Shown in pieces: positions 40,177 through 51,042 of a DNA stretch of 64,000 bases. Origin of the DNA: Teratosphaeria epicoccoides. Taxonomy: Eukaryota; Ascomycota; Dothideomycetes; Mycosphaerellales; Teratosphaeriaceae. A program made the translations under genes and the position numbers. The first letter of the stretch is position 1; each line of letters opens with the position of its first letter. The stretch spans positions 799,861-863,860 of the forward strand of contig JADDMT010000001.1 of the NCBI GenBank assembly GCA_021401465.1, written 5' to 3'. Below the pieces are notes generated by a model. The model was not told the origin of the DNA and did not search any database. It saw only the letters and a program-made list of their open reading frames with translations.

Positions 40177-41783
40177 CTTGGCTGGTTGGGCTGATGCCGA
40201 GAAAAAGTGTTGTGCTGTAGTATATCTGCTTGGCTACTGGTGTTCTCGGAAAAGATACTGCTGCTGGCTGACAAGGAAATGTTGTGGATGCTGGTCTTCG
40301 ATCTCTTTGTTCCGCCCGGCGTTTGTCTGTGTGGACTGCAGAAGATTGACTCGCAATCTTGTGATGGAAACGACTGGCTTGGTCTTACAAAGACTCAAGG
40401 GAGTGTGGTAGGCAAGGTGCCAAATGAGTGTCGCCGGGGGTGGAAAGAGAGAGAGAGTGGACGTTCCAAACCTGTGAAGCGTGTGGGAGGATGAAGAGGA
40501 AGAGTAGTGAGAACTGTCGACATGTTGGTCGTCAATAGTGGTGCAGGGGCCCGGGCGGTACGGTGAAACCTAGTCAGTTGGCGTCCACTACTAGCACGAA
40601 GCGCATGTGCGCAGTCCGGCGCTAGTGGCTGTAAGGAGAGCACGGAACAACTTGTGCAGACCGACAAAAAGCATGACAAGCTTGACGCGGCATTAGCGCA
40701 CCGCGTCTTGAGCAGCAGAAGATTCTCAACGCAACCAATAAAACGTCAGAACGGCCATGGGCAAGGAGTGGTTGGACTGTGGGTTCGCGGTGAAAGCCAA
40801 GCTGAGTTTGTGCGGGTTCCGTCAGCCGCCCACTCGCTCCATTATTATTGTTGTGGCGAGCAACGGTTCCAAAAAAACACGGAGCACGGCTGTTCGGTGA
40901 GACCGGAGGCATGACCGAAATCGGGAGCATGCTGCGGGCCACACGTGCAAAAGAAAGGAGAAAGAAAGTCTTGTCTCACCAGTCCTGATTCGGATAATAC
41001 GCGGTGCACATCTCTTGCTGTTTCAACGTGGTGAGCGTTATCGACAGGAGTATGGAATATTATCGCATGTAATCATGAACACGCTGACGCTCGCATTGGT
41101 GACGGTCGCAGCTTCTGCATCCCGTCCACAGCGAATCATAGACGGTCCTCAGACGCCGGGGCATCTTGCTTGAGCACGACACCTGTGCACGCCAACCCAC
41201 AGCCTCCAGGATCCCTGCTGTGACGGCTAGGAAGCGGCGTCTCTGATGGCTCCCGCGGTTGCGAGCATGCGTGCTGTCCCGACACGCCACTGACTGAGGG
41301 CGCCGCGAACGTTCTCTGGCCTTGTGCGAGAGAACACATTGCCTAGTGCGCGATTGAAGGGACGACTTCGCAAGACGTGCTGGCTGGATGGCTTCAATCC
41401 AGGGGGACTGCAGATGCGTGCGCTATGGTGAAGAGGAGCCGCATCTGCGTGGTAAAAGGACGGCTCGCTTCTTTGCAGCTGGACAGGACAGATACTAAGT
41501 GTACAAGCCATACGTTTGGCACACCGGAGGACAGTGAGCTGTGTGACACGCGACTCACTTCCAGCTTCATGTTCGACAGATAGCCTGATCGCCGTTACGT
41601 AAGAAGTAAGACTGTGGCTTGAACTTGTCAACATCATCACCATGAATCGGCTCCGGAGCGAGGATGCAATAGCAAAAAATACATAGGCCCTCTAAAGCTA
41701 TCATGGGCAACGCCGCCGCAGCTGTCGAGATCACAAAAGCCATCGAGCGATCACACATTGGCGGATGTATGCAACCTTGAGCT
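40177..41783. other. long intergenic region, no supported gene
   Basis: About 1.6 kb. The left end is the upstream region of the RlpA-like gene. Several frames (for example 41227-41643 on minus) have no domain or splice structure. An A-run (ccaaaaaaacacg) lies near 40869. Nothing else is supported. Confidence 0.4.
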
Positions 41784-42485
41784 TTGAACTTGACCTACAT
41801 GTACGATATTGACATGCACGCTACTCTTCCCCACACCATGTCGTACCTAGGCATCGAGGGCAGACATGCATCCGTGACTGGAGCACGAGGAGGCATCGGA
41901 CAAGCCATCGTCGAAGAGTTTCTGAGTAGGCGCCACTCAACATCTTCTGTGCCCACTGCCACAAGTACTGACCCACCTGCCCAGCTGCTGGTTGCCGAAT
42001 CACCACGCACGACCTCAAACCTGCCGCCCTACTTTTCCCCCGCCACGTTCCCGAGCATCCCGCAAAACGACTACAGCCCGCACAAGAAGGCGGCGACCTG
42101 GATGCATCCTTCGCCCCGTTGGTCTGACCTGCCCAAGTCAGACTTGGTCGAGATCCCGTTGAATTGGCACCAAGAGGACGCGACGCCGCTTCAGTTTTAC
42201 CCGCATACGATGAACTCGGCGGGGTATGTGGATGTGAGGGTTGTGGAGAGGATGTGGAGGGATAAGGTGGGGTGGCTGAGGAACGAGAGGGATGAGGGTG
42301 GTGTTGAGGAGGAGTTGTTGAAAGTGCTGGCGGTTGTGTTGCATCCTGACACTGCAGGGATGAGTCATGTGATAGGGATGGTGGAGAGGTTTTTGAGGTG
42401 GGTGTTGGCGTTGGAGGATGTGGAGGTCTGTCGGTATGAGGACATTGCTGAGGAGTACAGGGCTTTGATGGCGGGCAAGCGGTGA
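41784..42485 (+). pseudogene. chimeric remnant: SDR N terminus joined to polysaccharide-deacetylase C terminus
   Basis: One open frame of 233 codons joins two unrelated pieces. Residues 19-48 (MSYLGIEGRHASVTGARGGIGQAI) match the first strand and T-G-x3-G-x-G nucleotide-binding loop of a short-chain dehydrogenase; the rest of that 250-residue fold is absent. From about residue 90 (SIPQNDYSPHKKAATWMHPSP) the sequence matches the second half of fungal polysaccharide deacetylases: LVEIPLNWHQEDATPLQF, then VVERMWRDKVGWLR, AVVLHPDTAGMSHVIGMVER and VEVCRYEDIAEEYRA. The deacetylase N-terminal catalytic half (metal-binding Asp-His-His) is missing. Neither half can be a working enzyme. It could be a decayed fusion, or two adjacent remnants that stayed in frame by chance. 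It is convergent with the ribosomal-protein gene at 42617. Confidence 0.6.
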
Positions 42486-42616
42486 TGTTGGTGACTTGTC
42501 AATGAGTCTGTCGGTGTCTCCCGAGCCGTGGCATGGCCACGCTCTGGATTTTGATACAGATGCGGCGTGCATATAGCCAACGTGTCGTACCGAACCGCGT
42601 ACGCGGGCAATAGCTA

Positions 42617-43684
42617 CTACTTTGTCGCCGGCATTGCCCGCACAGCACCCAGCGCCTTCTCCTTCTCCTTCACGATCACCTCTCCAATTATCTTCAGCTG
42701 CTCCTCCGTCAACTCCTTACGCCTCTCCACCTCCTTCTGCTTCCTCCTCACCTCGGCCAGCTCCTGCAACGGCGTCCTCATCCCCTTGATCAACTCCTTC
42801 CTCTTCTCCGTGCGCGCGTCCTCCAACTCCTTCTGCTCCAGATACTCAAACGTATGACGTGTCCTGAACTTGCTATACGGATTCCTCAGCTCATCAATCA
42901 CACTCGAGGGCATAGGCGGGTACAGCAGCCACGGACGGAATGTCTCCTCTTCCACGGCGATCGGCAACGTGTCGTCCGGTTGGTCGTCGAATCGATCGTC
43001 CGCCTTCGCTGGCCAGGGTATGATGGCGTTGGTGCCAGGTATTATGCGGTCGCCTCTGTCCCACTTCCTCTTCACCTTGTCGTAGAAGTAATTCACATAC
43101 TCCACTCGGTCGATGATCACGTCCCGCGGCACTCCAGTTTCCGGGTCCGGTAACGGGAAGACCAATCTGACGTCTTCTATCGGCACGCTACGGGCGCCTG
43201 GCTGAACGGGGTCCTGGTTGAGGTCGTCTCTCTCTTTGCGCAGGGCCGCGGGGATCTTCAAGTCCAGCACGTTGACGCCCTTGAGCCGCACTGCGCATTT
43301 CGTTTGATCCAGATCTTCCACCAGCGCGATCTTGCCTCTGTCTCGTCCCTTCAGTACGACGACGCGATCGCCTGCGTCGATGGGGAACCATCTCGGCCGC
43401 TTCTTGGGCTCGACGTCTGGGAGATAGAAGTCCCACAACTCGATTGCGCCGTAGCTTCCAGCTTCCTTTCCAACATCTCGTCGCGGGGCCAGAGCTCCTG
43501 ATTCCCAGTCTTCACGGCGATTGTGGCGAGCGTCGCGGATGTTCCGGCGGGCGGCATCTGCGAGTCGCTTGACGGTCTGGCCTCGTTCCCAGCCTTCGCC
43601 TCCTTCAAGATGAGCTCGAAAGCGTGCGGCTTTCTTGGCAGCGACGCGATGGGCACGCTCGGCTCGCTGGACTACCTTTTGCAT
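42617..43684 (-). CDS. mrpl40: mitochondrial large-subunit ribosomal protein uL24m (MRPL40 type)
   Basis: KOW-motif protein of the mitochondrial ribosome. From the ATG at 43684 (MQKVVQRAERAHRVAAKKAA) it is 355 residues, basic and rich in Arg/Lys at the N terminus as expected for import; the open frame continues upstream to 43894, but that part looks non-coding. The KOW region is WFPIDAGDRVVVLKGRDRGK followed by VRLKGVNVLDLKIPAALRKE. Fungal-specific extensions follow: VPIEDVRLVFPLPDPETGVP, then DVIIDRVEYVNYFYDKVKRK, and PYSKFRTRHTFEYLEQKELED. It ends in a long charged helix with ELAEVRRKQKEVERRKE. Single exon, intact. Confidence 0.9.
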   Translation of the reverse strand: MQKVVQRAERAHRVAAKKAARFRAHLEGGEGWERGQTVKRLADAARRNIRDARHNRREDWESGALAPRRDVGKEAGSYGAIELWDFYLPDVEPKKRPRWFPIDAGDRVVVLKGRDRGKIALVEDLDQTKCAVRLKGVNVLDLKIPAALRKERDDLNQDPVQPGARSVPIEDVRLVFPLPDPETGVPRDVIIDRVEYVNYFYDKVKRKWDRGDRIIPGTNAIIPWPAKADDRFDDQPDDTLPIAVEEETFRPWLLYPPMPSSVIDELRNPYSKFRTRHTFEYLEQKELEDARTEKRKELIKGMRTPLQELAEVRRKQKEVERRKELTEEQLKIIGEVIVKEKEKALGAVRAMPATK

Positions 43685-44797
43685 CTTGTCTTGAGAGATG
43701 ATGGTCAGTTGAGGAAAGCCGGATGGTACCACCGTACCAGCAAAAGCGCAATGGACCTGCGGAGGGCGGAGAAGAAAGTGGTGGGACTGGAAGTCACATA
43801 TGTGCGGAGTCCAGACAGCTTGGACAGCACATTCCAACATGAGTCTTCCGTCCACACGATCCAGCTGACTGGGCTCAGCAACCACATGGCACAATACGGT
43901 CGGAGCAGCGACAACGACGAGCGGCTGGGCGCAGCTGGCCTCACCGAGTTAGTAATGTAGAAGCACGTTTTGAGGCCAGGTAAGACTGGACTCTTGTCCC
44001 TGGGAGTTTTGTCCGTAAGATCCTGGGGATCTCAACACGATGTGGTCAAAATGCAGTTTGTGCTGGTCGTCATTGGGTAACAACTGAGTTGTTCTGACAG
44101 TCGATGGTCATCTCTCGGGAGTCTGGCTGCATTTCAAATGATCGATCAAGTGCTGAGAAGTGTTTGCGCGCGTCCTTGTCAACATCCAACATGACTTCGT
44201 CCAAGCTTGAAGACTACGGAGCACTGCGTTCACGACTAGGTACAGCAGGATACCGAGCTCTACGTCGTTACTTGTGGGCCATCGCCATTGCGTAGTGCTT
44301 GCAAGCAAGGAGCGACTGATCTGGATACAACCTAACGATGACTTCCTCGCTTCTGGTCACAATCCGATTCCACGCCCAATGGGCATGTTGCTGTAGACAG
44401 CAGAAAGGCCTTCATTTCTGCTTGATTTCCGCTGGCTCAACGACCCGTGACACCCCAAGTCGTTCTCGAGGTTCAGCATAGCCCCTCCTGGCGTGGTCGT
44501 AGAGACATCCATCGACCGATCTCACTGTGTGACTGCAAGAGTGCACAGCGCCAAAGTGCGGTTCGCTGTGAAATAAATCATAGAAAATGGCCATTCTGCC
44601 TACTATCGCCGTTTAAGTTCTTGTGCGCTACCTCCTAGCGTCGACCACGTCACCGTTTGTGGCATCGTGAGGCGTGAGCCCTCGACGTACATCCATCGAG
44701 TAGTCAATGTCCGCCATCATACTCCACTTGCGAGACAAGCAGTCGAGCACGCTGCCCTCTGATAGCCACCGAGAACGATGCCAGCTTTACGCTCGCA
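43685..44797. other. intergenic, upstream regions of divergent genes
   Basis: About 1.1 kb between the ribosomal-protein gene (minus) and the F-box gene (plus). Short frames without domains; nothing repetitive. Confidence 0.45.
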
Positions 44798-45691
44798 ATG
44801 GATTTCGAGCAACTCACGGCGCAGCCCCGAGCGCTGACCACCGTCGAGCTCCTTGAGAATATCTTCTCGCACGCGGAAACCGAAGACATAATACGTTGCC
44901 AACGCGTGTGCAAAAATTGGCTAGCTTGCATTCTCGCTTCTCCAAAGTTGAAAGAGCAGCGGTTTCTTACCCCAACCGCCACCCGGACCAGAATCTCATT
45001 CGGCTACGCAACCTCAGTTGCAGGGCGTAATGCTGATGGATCCAGGAACGTCGAGGAAGTCCCGGTCTCCGAGTTCGTTGCTCTCACTGCCCCAAAGAGC
45101 GAAGATCTAGACGAAGCTATCTTGACCAGACTACATCCTCTTCTCTCCGACCTTCCAAATCAGCTGTCTCATCACCATATATCGACCAAGCACGCGAACG
45201 TGACGCACCTACTGGAATATGCAAATGGAGAATGGCTAGGGGCGTATGCATCGCAGCCCCCAGTCCAGGGTATCTGGGTGACATGCATCGTCTACGACTC
45301 CCCACCCAGAAGCTACTTTCAACACGAGCATCGCATCTCAAATACCTCTGGCGTTCGTCTTCGCGATATACGAAATCAATTGCAAGCTGCCGTTGAACGC
45401 AATCATCAGTACGAGCAGAGCACGAAGCTACTCAAGCCACCGCATTATACTGGAGATGACTGTAGCAAAGGCCCAGTAGACGATGGATATGCAGAGACAC
45501 ACAACGAGGCTTTGCGGCTCGTTGCTCCTCTGGATTGGACAGATAGACAAAATGTCTTGGCCGCCGCGGGAGCGGGCACCGTGACCTTGGCCATCGAGAT
45601 ACCTGGACGTATCACTGAAAATGCTCTGTGGACTCGACTGGCGCGAGGTGATATTGGTACGGAGCACTTCGAGGCTATGATGGCGGACTGA
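44798..45691 (+). CDS. F-box domain protein
   Basis: Single exon, 297 residues. The N-terminal F-box (about residues 12-55) reads LTTVELLENIFSHAETEDI followed by RCQRVCKNWLACILASPKLK, matching the Skp1-binding motif of SCF ubiquitin-ligase adaptors. The rest has no recognised repeat (no LRR or WD40) but contains fungus-type blocks such as FVALTAPKSEDLDEAILTRL and VQGIWVTCIVYDSPPRSYF. The N-terminal extension is short, so the ATG at 44798 fits well. Substrate unknown. Intact. Confidence 0.85.
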   Translation: MDFEQLTAQPRALTTVELLENIFSHAETEDIIRCQRVCKNWLACILASPKLKEQRFLTPTATRTRISFGYATSVAGRNADGSRNVEEVPVSEFVALTAPKSEDLDEAILTRLHPLLSDLPNQLSHHHISTKHANVTHLLEYANGEWLGAYASQPPVQGIWVTCIVYDSPPRSYFQHEHRISNTSGVRLRDIRNQLQAAVERNHQYEQSTKLLKPPHYTGDDCSKGPVDDGYAETHNEALRLVAPLDWTDRQNVLAAAGAGTVTLAIEIPGRITENALWTRLARGDIGTEHFEAMMAD

Positions 45692-45978
45692 TAGTCGACA
45701 CAATGTCAGACAGCGCCCCCGAAAGACGATAGTATGATGCCAATCAGTCGGTAGGTATCACATCTTGGTGGCGGGGATCTGGTCAAAGGTGGCTGATTGA
45801 GTCCATTTTGATGCAGTACATGTCCAAAGGGCAGGAAGCTTTATTCTCGCACCTCACGGAGCTGTGAGTATACACGTAAATCATAGAACTAGAGTCTAGA
45901 GTTGGTTTTCTGCAGCTCGAAAAGCTGTCTATCTACACGTCCTTCAAAAAGCCGGTCTTACATCCACCACCTCGCGCT

Positions 45979-47552
45979 CTACGAGGAGTAAGAGTTGCCG
46001 GCGCATGTCCACGGTGCAGTACGGTCCGAGTCAATGATCGTGACTATAGAGCCGTAGGTGCCCGCAACCATGATGAATGTCCCGACCACAATGATGGAGA
46101 CGCTCCAGGCAAGTCCGGCATTCCACCTGAAGCCCCTGACACGTCGGCTGAAGTGGCCATACAGCCACATGCAACCCATGGGCTGGAATGACATGAAAGT
46201 CGCGAAAAGGGCGCCGACCAGAGAAATGAGACCATCGGAAGACCGGGGTATCGCTTCCGATGAGGTAGGCGATAACGGTGATACCTAATGTGCAGCTCCG
46301 CCAAGATAACCAGTGGATGGTTGTGTTGGAGGCCAGATGTATTGAGCCTCGCATGATGCGCATGAAAATGCTCTTTGCTGGAAGCTGAAGCCACCATTAG
46401 CTTGTGTCAAGCGCTCTGAGATGGGTGACTTACATGGACGAAGAGCATGCAGCTGGCGACCAGCCCTGGTAAGGCCAAGCCGTAGCATATCCTCTTCATC
46501 AGCGTGCCCGCAGATCCAAGCGCCGGTGAGGGGACATAGGAGCCGCAATGGTAGTACACAACTATGCCAATGACCAGATACACAAGCGTCACACCAATTT
46601 GAGCGACGACCAGTGACTTCCTTCAATCCTGAATATTCTGCATCTCGCTGACAATGGAGAAAAATGCTGGCGTCCCGGCAAAGGCGAAGATAATCGTCGA
46701 CACAGCAGAGATAGCGCTGGCGAAGATTGGACTGCCGATAATCTCGAAGTCGCTCACGTATGTTACTGTCTGAGGCGCAGCCGCTGGACGATCCTGCACG
46801 CCGACTGCGACCGTCAGGGTGAAGACCACAGTGAGGATGCCGGTGACGCCAGCCCAATCCAGGAGACGAGTCCGAGGGTTTGTACACCGCCAAAGGTGAG
46901 TCCGATCAAGGCGGCGATGACTACGAAGATGGCTGTGCAGGTAGTGTGCAAAGAAAGGGAATTGAGTCAGATGGAGATACTTAGCATGGCGCTGGCAGCG
47001 AGGAAGATGAAGTTCATCGGCATGGACAGTGAGTGGAATCATATCGGAGCGATGGTCAAAGCACTTACCGGCCACGAAGCCAAACCAAAGGATCTCTCTC
47101 CCGAGACGGCCACCCATGAGACGACCAGCATTATCGATGCCGTAGACTTCGGGATGCGAGAGCTTGAAGTCGCCGACCATAATACCACACCACGCGGTCA
47201 TGGCTCCGAGCGTGCACAGGACGATCACGCCAGGGACCATACCGAGCGTATCGAGTGCTGATGGGACACCCGAGAAACCGAAACCGATCTGGGTCTTCAT
47301 CTTGTGCCGCGATGCGACATTAGCAATCGATGAGCACATCCATCAGGCAATCAGCCATGCAATGACTTACATCAAGGTCACTGTGCCCATCCAGCCCATG
47401 TCGCGATAGTTGGGTCCATCCTCGGTGATCTCACCGCAGTCTGCATCATGGGTGGTGTATTTAAGCTCGAGAGGGTAGTCCTTGACTTCTCCGTGTCTGG
47501 CTGTCTTCACTGGTCCCCATTCCTGGCCGTCATAGGGGTTTCTTGCTGACAT
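45979..47552 (-). pseudogene. broken amino-acid permease (AAAP family, Mtr-like)
   Basis: The order of motifs is that of a fungal neutral amino-acid transporter of the Mtr/AAAP type. These are the polar N terminus (MSARNPYDGQEWGPVKTARH), MKTQIGFGFSGVPSALDTLG, VGDFKLSHPEVYGIDNAGRL, FGGVQTLGLVSW, PAFFSIVSEMQNIQD, VTLVYLVIGIVVYYHCGSYV and the end SFQPMGCMWLYGHFSR. Several lesions break it: a TGA at 46967-46969 in the helix ISI*LNSLS, a frame shift near 46849-46861 (after GLVSW), a TGA at 46623-46625 (after EMQNIQD), and an apparent extra base near 46232-46243. The first intron (GTAAGT at about 47368) lacks an acceptor in the right phase. Two later introns (near 47066 and 46434) look normal. The multiple independent lesions argue for a true pseudogene, not one sequencing error. 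Confidence 0.8.
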
Positions 47553-49207
47553 GTTGGCTGCTCGTTATTGAATTGTGGCGATGCGTCGACGCAGAGACGC
47601 GGAGTAGGGGGATCAGACCGGATGCGGAATCGAAGACGACGTGCGAGCCAGTGACACAAGTAGAACAAGACTGATCAACGGCACAGAGGAGGCTGAGAGT
47701 CGGTGATGGGAAACACTCATCCTCAGGTAGGTTGCACTCCATTCTTTCAAGGACCACGGCTTAGCGACAGGCAAAGGCTACCAGTCCATGCAAGTGCTGA
47801 TAGCCGATTGCGTATCCCCGACACATGACATGAGCCATTAGTCGCCACTGCTCACGGGGCACAAGGTCGGCGAAACCAGTGCAAGGGACAGTTCGACGTT
47901 CGTCAGCAGTTGTTGGTGAGGAAGAATCTTTGGATCGGCTAGGAACCACGATACGGACCGATGTGCCAAGGAGGCCCAAGGTATACCGACACCCCTGCGT
48001 GTCTATCCTGCCAGCTATCTAGGCTCCACTGCGTGTTGCTGAGACCGAGAGAAAGCGTGTTCGCGCGTCTTCTGGCGTCGAAGAATAAATGCCTCATTCT
48101 ATCAGCCAAGCACTTCGAATAGAGCATAACTGTGTTAAGCGATATCCAAGCCTGGGTATTGCACTTCAGCCTCGTGTATCCGAGCAGTGAAGTCCAAGCG
48201 ACGAATCTGCATCCCAATGCGCGTGCGTTACAAAGTGAAATACGCTGACACACACTTCTTTGTGGTTGGAAACGTATCCAGACTGTGACGTTGTATTCGA
48301 TGTTGTAGTCCTTGGAAAGGCGTGCAGGGTTTTATAGCGCTGTTGCCTCAAAAGAAGACCCAGAACAGCTCGGATCGAATCCACACTCACGCTTGACTGC
48401 CTAAATCTGTTCATTGGTCCCGGACTCCTGCATCGCTGCCACCGTTATTCAACGGCTGAGATAGAACTGTAAGTTGTACTCCTCCTAAGACGAGACATTT
48501 GGCGGAATATCGACGGTGGGTGACGCTCCTGGCTTCGAGACGGAGACGACAGAATGTCTGGTCAGAGGCTTCACCACCAGGGAAGAGGCGCACGCTGCCC
48601 AAGAGGCTCACTCAGACGCCAGGTAGCTCAGCGAAATGTCGAGCACGGCCTCCCACATGTAAAGCACCACCTTTCTGTTCGTCTCGACACAAGCTACCAG
48701 ATATCCTTCGCAGCCTCCCTGTCCAAGTGGTCAGTCGTTCGAATAGCAATTGACTTCCGGAGTAACTCATTTTTCAGTGAGGCCGTCACCCCCAACCCAG
48801 GCATCAAAAGTCCAATGACATGCTTTGGATCACCCGATTCCTCTGTGCCCGCTAATCCCGGGAACCCCCAAGTTACGACTGCCTGCACCGAAGGCGTGAA
48901 CTTGGTGCGCTAAGATCAAACCGAAGGCGCTGGTCAGTCATGGTAGTGTCCTTCACCATATCTCGGTCAGGATTGGGCTCCGACATCCTGCGCGTCAGCG
49001 TCGCAGGGTTGAAGAGTCATGACCAAAACGATGTTGAGTCTACTGCAAGAGGCGTTTGTGCACAGCGGGGACAAAACACCACAACCGAGCCCATCCGGCT
49101 GAGACTTCCAGACTCTGGGATGCTGACAAGGCTGGCAACATTTCTTTACCTTTGGCCCAGTCCTCGATGGTCATCTTCCCGTGCCTAGTATCAGCCTATG
49201 GGATTAA
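47553..49207. other. long intergenic region; one weak coding candidate
   Basis: About 1.65 kb. The only stretch that looks partly coding is minus 48888-48694 (MQAVVTWGFPGLAGTEESGD and GLLMPGLGVTASLKNELLRK), possibly preceded by an exon near 48985-48920 (MSEPNPDRDMVKDTTMTDQR). I recognise no family and no complete gene model. Confidence 0.3.
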
Positions 49208-49708
49208 TCATGGCATGCGCCACGTTGCGAGCACCATCTCGTACGTTCGCAAGTCATGCGTCCGAGTCGGGAATACGTTCAGGACATAAAAACTCTCGTA
49301 GAGATCCCACAGTAAAGCTTTCGTGACCTCGGGTTGTCGATTAGCCATGGAGACTCCGTCAAGGACTTGGCGAAATCTGAGCTGTAGTCTTCTCTCGCGG
49401 GAGCAGTTATGTCCTGCCTCAATCTTTAGGCCATTGTGCGCGGCCTCCGACAAGTCTATCGAAACGAGACTAGTGCAGTACGGCGCATCATTACGATGCC
49501 ACACTCCTGGTTCTTTGGGGTTCTCAAGCGCCTTGTTACGCTCCGAACAGAAAGCTGTAAGGTGAAAGTCAAGCTTCCGCAGATGGCGTACATTGTTCTG
49601 GATGTGGTTTTCCAGACGGTCAGAGAAGGTCTTGTCGTCCAGATGAATGACTTGCTGGACGCCGTGATGGAAGATGAACGTATTAGCGGACCAATAAAGC
49701 GGGACCAT
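49208..49708 (-). pseudogene. DUF7730-like fragment, 5' end cut by a retrotransposon LTR
   Basis: Minus-strand frame of 166 codons. MVPLYWSANTFIFHH near the start matches the common block of fungal DUF7730/F-box-like proteins (L-Y-x-x-N-T-F-x-F), which normally lies about 60-100 residues into the protein after a conserved L-L-x-T-C-R-Q stretch. The body continues with RLENHIQNNVRHLRKLDFHL and ends normally with WDLYESFYVLNVFPTR. Upstream, only a few residues (LTHE, and RLLRS in a shifted frame) can be read before the family A LTR begins at 49740. The N terminus appears lost to the insertion. Confidence 0.45.
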
Positions 49709-49739
49709 CTCGTGTGTCAGTGGGATCGAAGAAGCCTGA

Positions 49740-50099
49740 TGATATAGATATATATGCTATATGATATGAAAATATCTCGCAGTGTGACAGAGTAATCCGA
49801 CCTTTTAATAGGTACAAGACAGCGCTACTTTCTGCTTATTGCAGAGGTAGCGCTAAGGGTACTTATAACCCCTGACGCCCCTTAATTAGGGAAAGCATGT
49901 CCGAGCCTATCCCCGCAGAGGTATCGTAGGGTTAGCGACATAGGGGCATCCTACGTCAACCATTAATCCTACTTAGATAACATACAAGCTAACATATGTA
50001 TAAAGGAACCCCTTACTATATATAGCAGGGTTACTACATGCTAAGAGTAGGCATTAGAACCTATGCAGCTCTAATAGCCCCCTAGTATTAACTGTATTA
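49740..50099 (-). mobile_element. LTR of Gypsy family A, inverted, probably solo
   Basis: 360 bp, reading TGATATAGATAT at the left and gtattaactgtatta at the right. It is the reverse complement of the LTR at 50634-50993, by eye clearly similar along the full length, including the shared blocks gagtaatccgacct and ttataacccctgacg. Its neighbours are a host gene fragment on the left and a family B LTR on the right, so no internal region belongs to it. I see no matching target-site duplication (cctga on the left, ctacc on the right). Confidence 0.8.
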
Positions 50100-50104
50100 C
50101 TACC

Positions 50105-50544
50105 TGTTATAAGTGTTAGGAGTACTACAAGTCACAGGATTATAAGAGTCCTAAGGACTATAAGTTATAAGCATAGTTATAGGAGAAAGGATCTGTTACA
50201 TAAGGATAGATCCCTAGATCTATAGGGTTAGTCTACAGATCTATAGGCTATAAGGGAGAAGGGATCTGTTACAGGATAATAGACCCTTAGATCTGTAGGG
50301 TTAGTCTACAGATCTATAGACATAGATCTATTAGGTCTGTTAACAGATCTAATAGAGCTGCTCTATCCCTCTAGTATATAGGGGTAGCTTTAGGACAGGT
50401 AGTTAGGAGCTTTGTACTTAATTTAATTCCCTTTCCCTAGGGGATAGTTAGTTATAAGGACAATTGCTATTATTGATATTCTTTATAGCTCTACGAGTCT
50501 AACACCTAGTTACCTTCCTGCTATTAGTACCTACCCTTATGACA
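50105..50544 (+). mobile_element. 5' LTR of a plus-strand Gypsy family B copy (internally deleted)
   Basis: Starts TGTTATAAGTGTTAGG and ends cccttatgaca; it is the reverse complement of the 490-bp LTRs at 56857-57346 and 63385-63874, shortened to 440 bp by small internal deletions and altered by many transitions. It is followed directly by the B leader (ttttaagcactacttc). Confidence 0.8.
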
Positions 50545-50633
50545 TTTTAAGCACTACTTCTAAGGAAGCATTAGGGGACTCGTCAAGTACTTGACATACG
50601 CCTATGTTAAGTAGTTCTTTAGCTGTTAGTTTA
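50545..50633 (+). mobile_element. leader and first gag codons of the plus-strand family B copy
   Basis: This matches the reverse complement of 63295-63384: the untranslated leader and the gag start codon (ATG near 50603) with about ten codons. It is interrupted at 50634 by the family A LTR. Confidence 0.75.
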
Positions 50634-50993
50634 TGATACGGTTAATACTAGGGGACTATTTGAACCGCATGGGTTCTAATAGCCGCCCTTAGCATATAGT
50701 GACCCTGCTACATATAGTAAGGGGGTCCTTCGTACATACGTTAGCTCGTATGTCGTCCGAGTAGGATCAGTTGTCGACATAGGACGCCCCTACGTCGCTG
50801 ACCCTATAGTACCCCTACGGGGTTAGGCTCAGACATGCTTTCCCTAATTAAGGAGCGTCAGGGGTTATAAGCACCCTTAGCGCCACCTCTGCAATAAGCA
50901 GAAAGCAGCGCTGTCTGATACCTACTAAGAGGTCGGATTACTCTGTCACACTACAAGATATTTTCATATCATATAGCACATACATCTATATTA
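50634..50993 (+). repeat. 5' LTR of Gypsy family A
   Basis: 360 bp, TGATACGGTTAATAC at the start and catctatatta at the end, equal in length to the inverted LTR at 49740-50099. Ends TGATA/TATTA are consistent with original TGATA...TATCA inverted termini changed by one transition. Confidence 0.8.
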
Positions 50994-51042
50994 GTTCTGC
51001 TTTCTCCCCCCTGCTTTGCAGTCTAGCAGAGAATACTACAAT

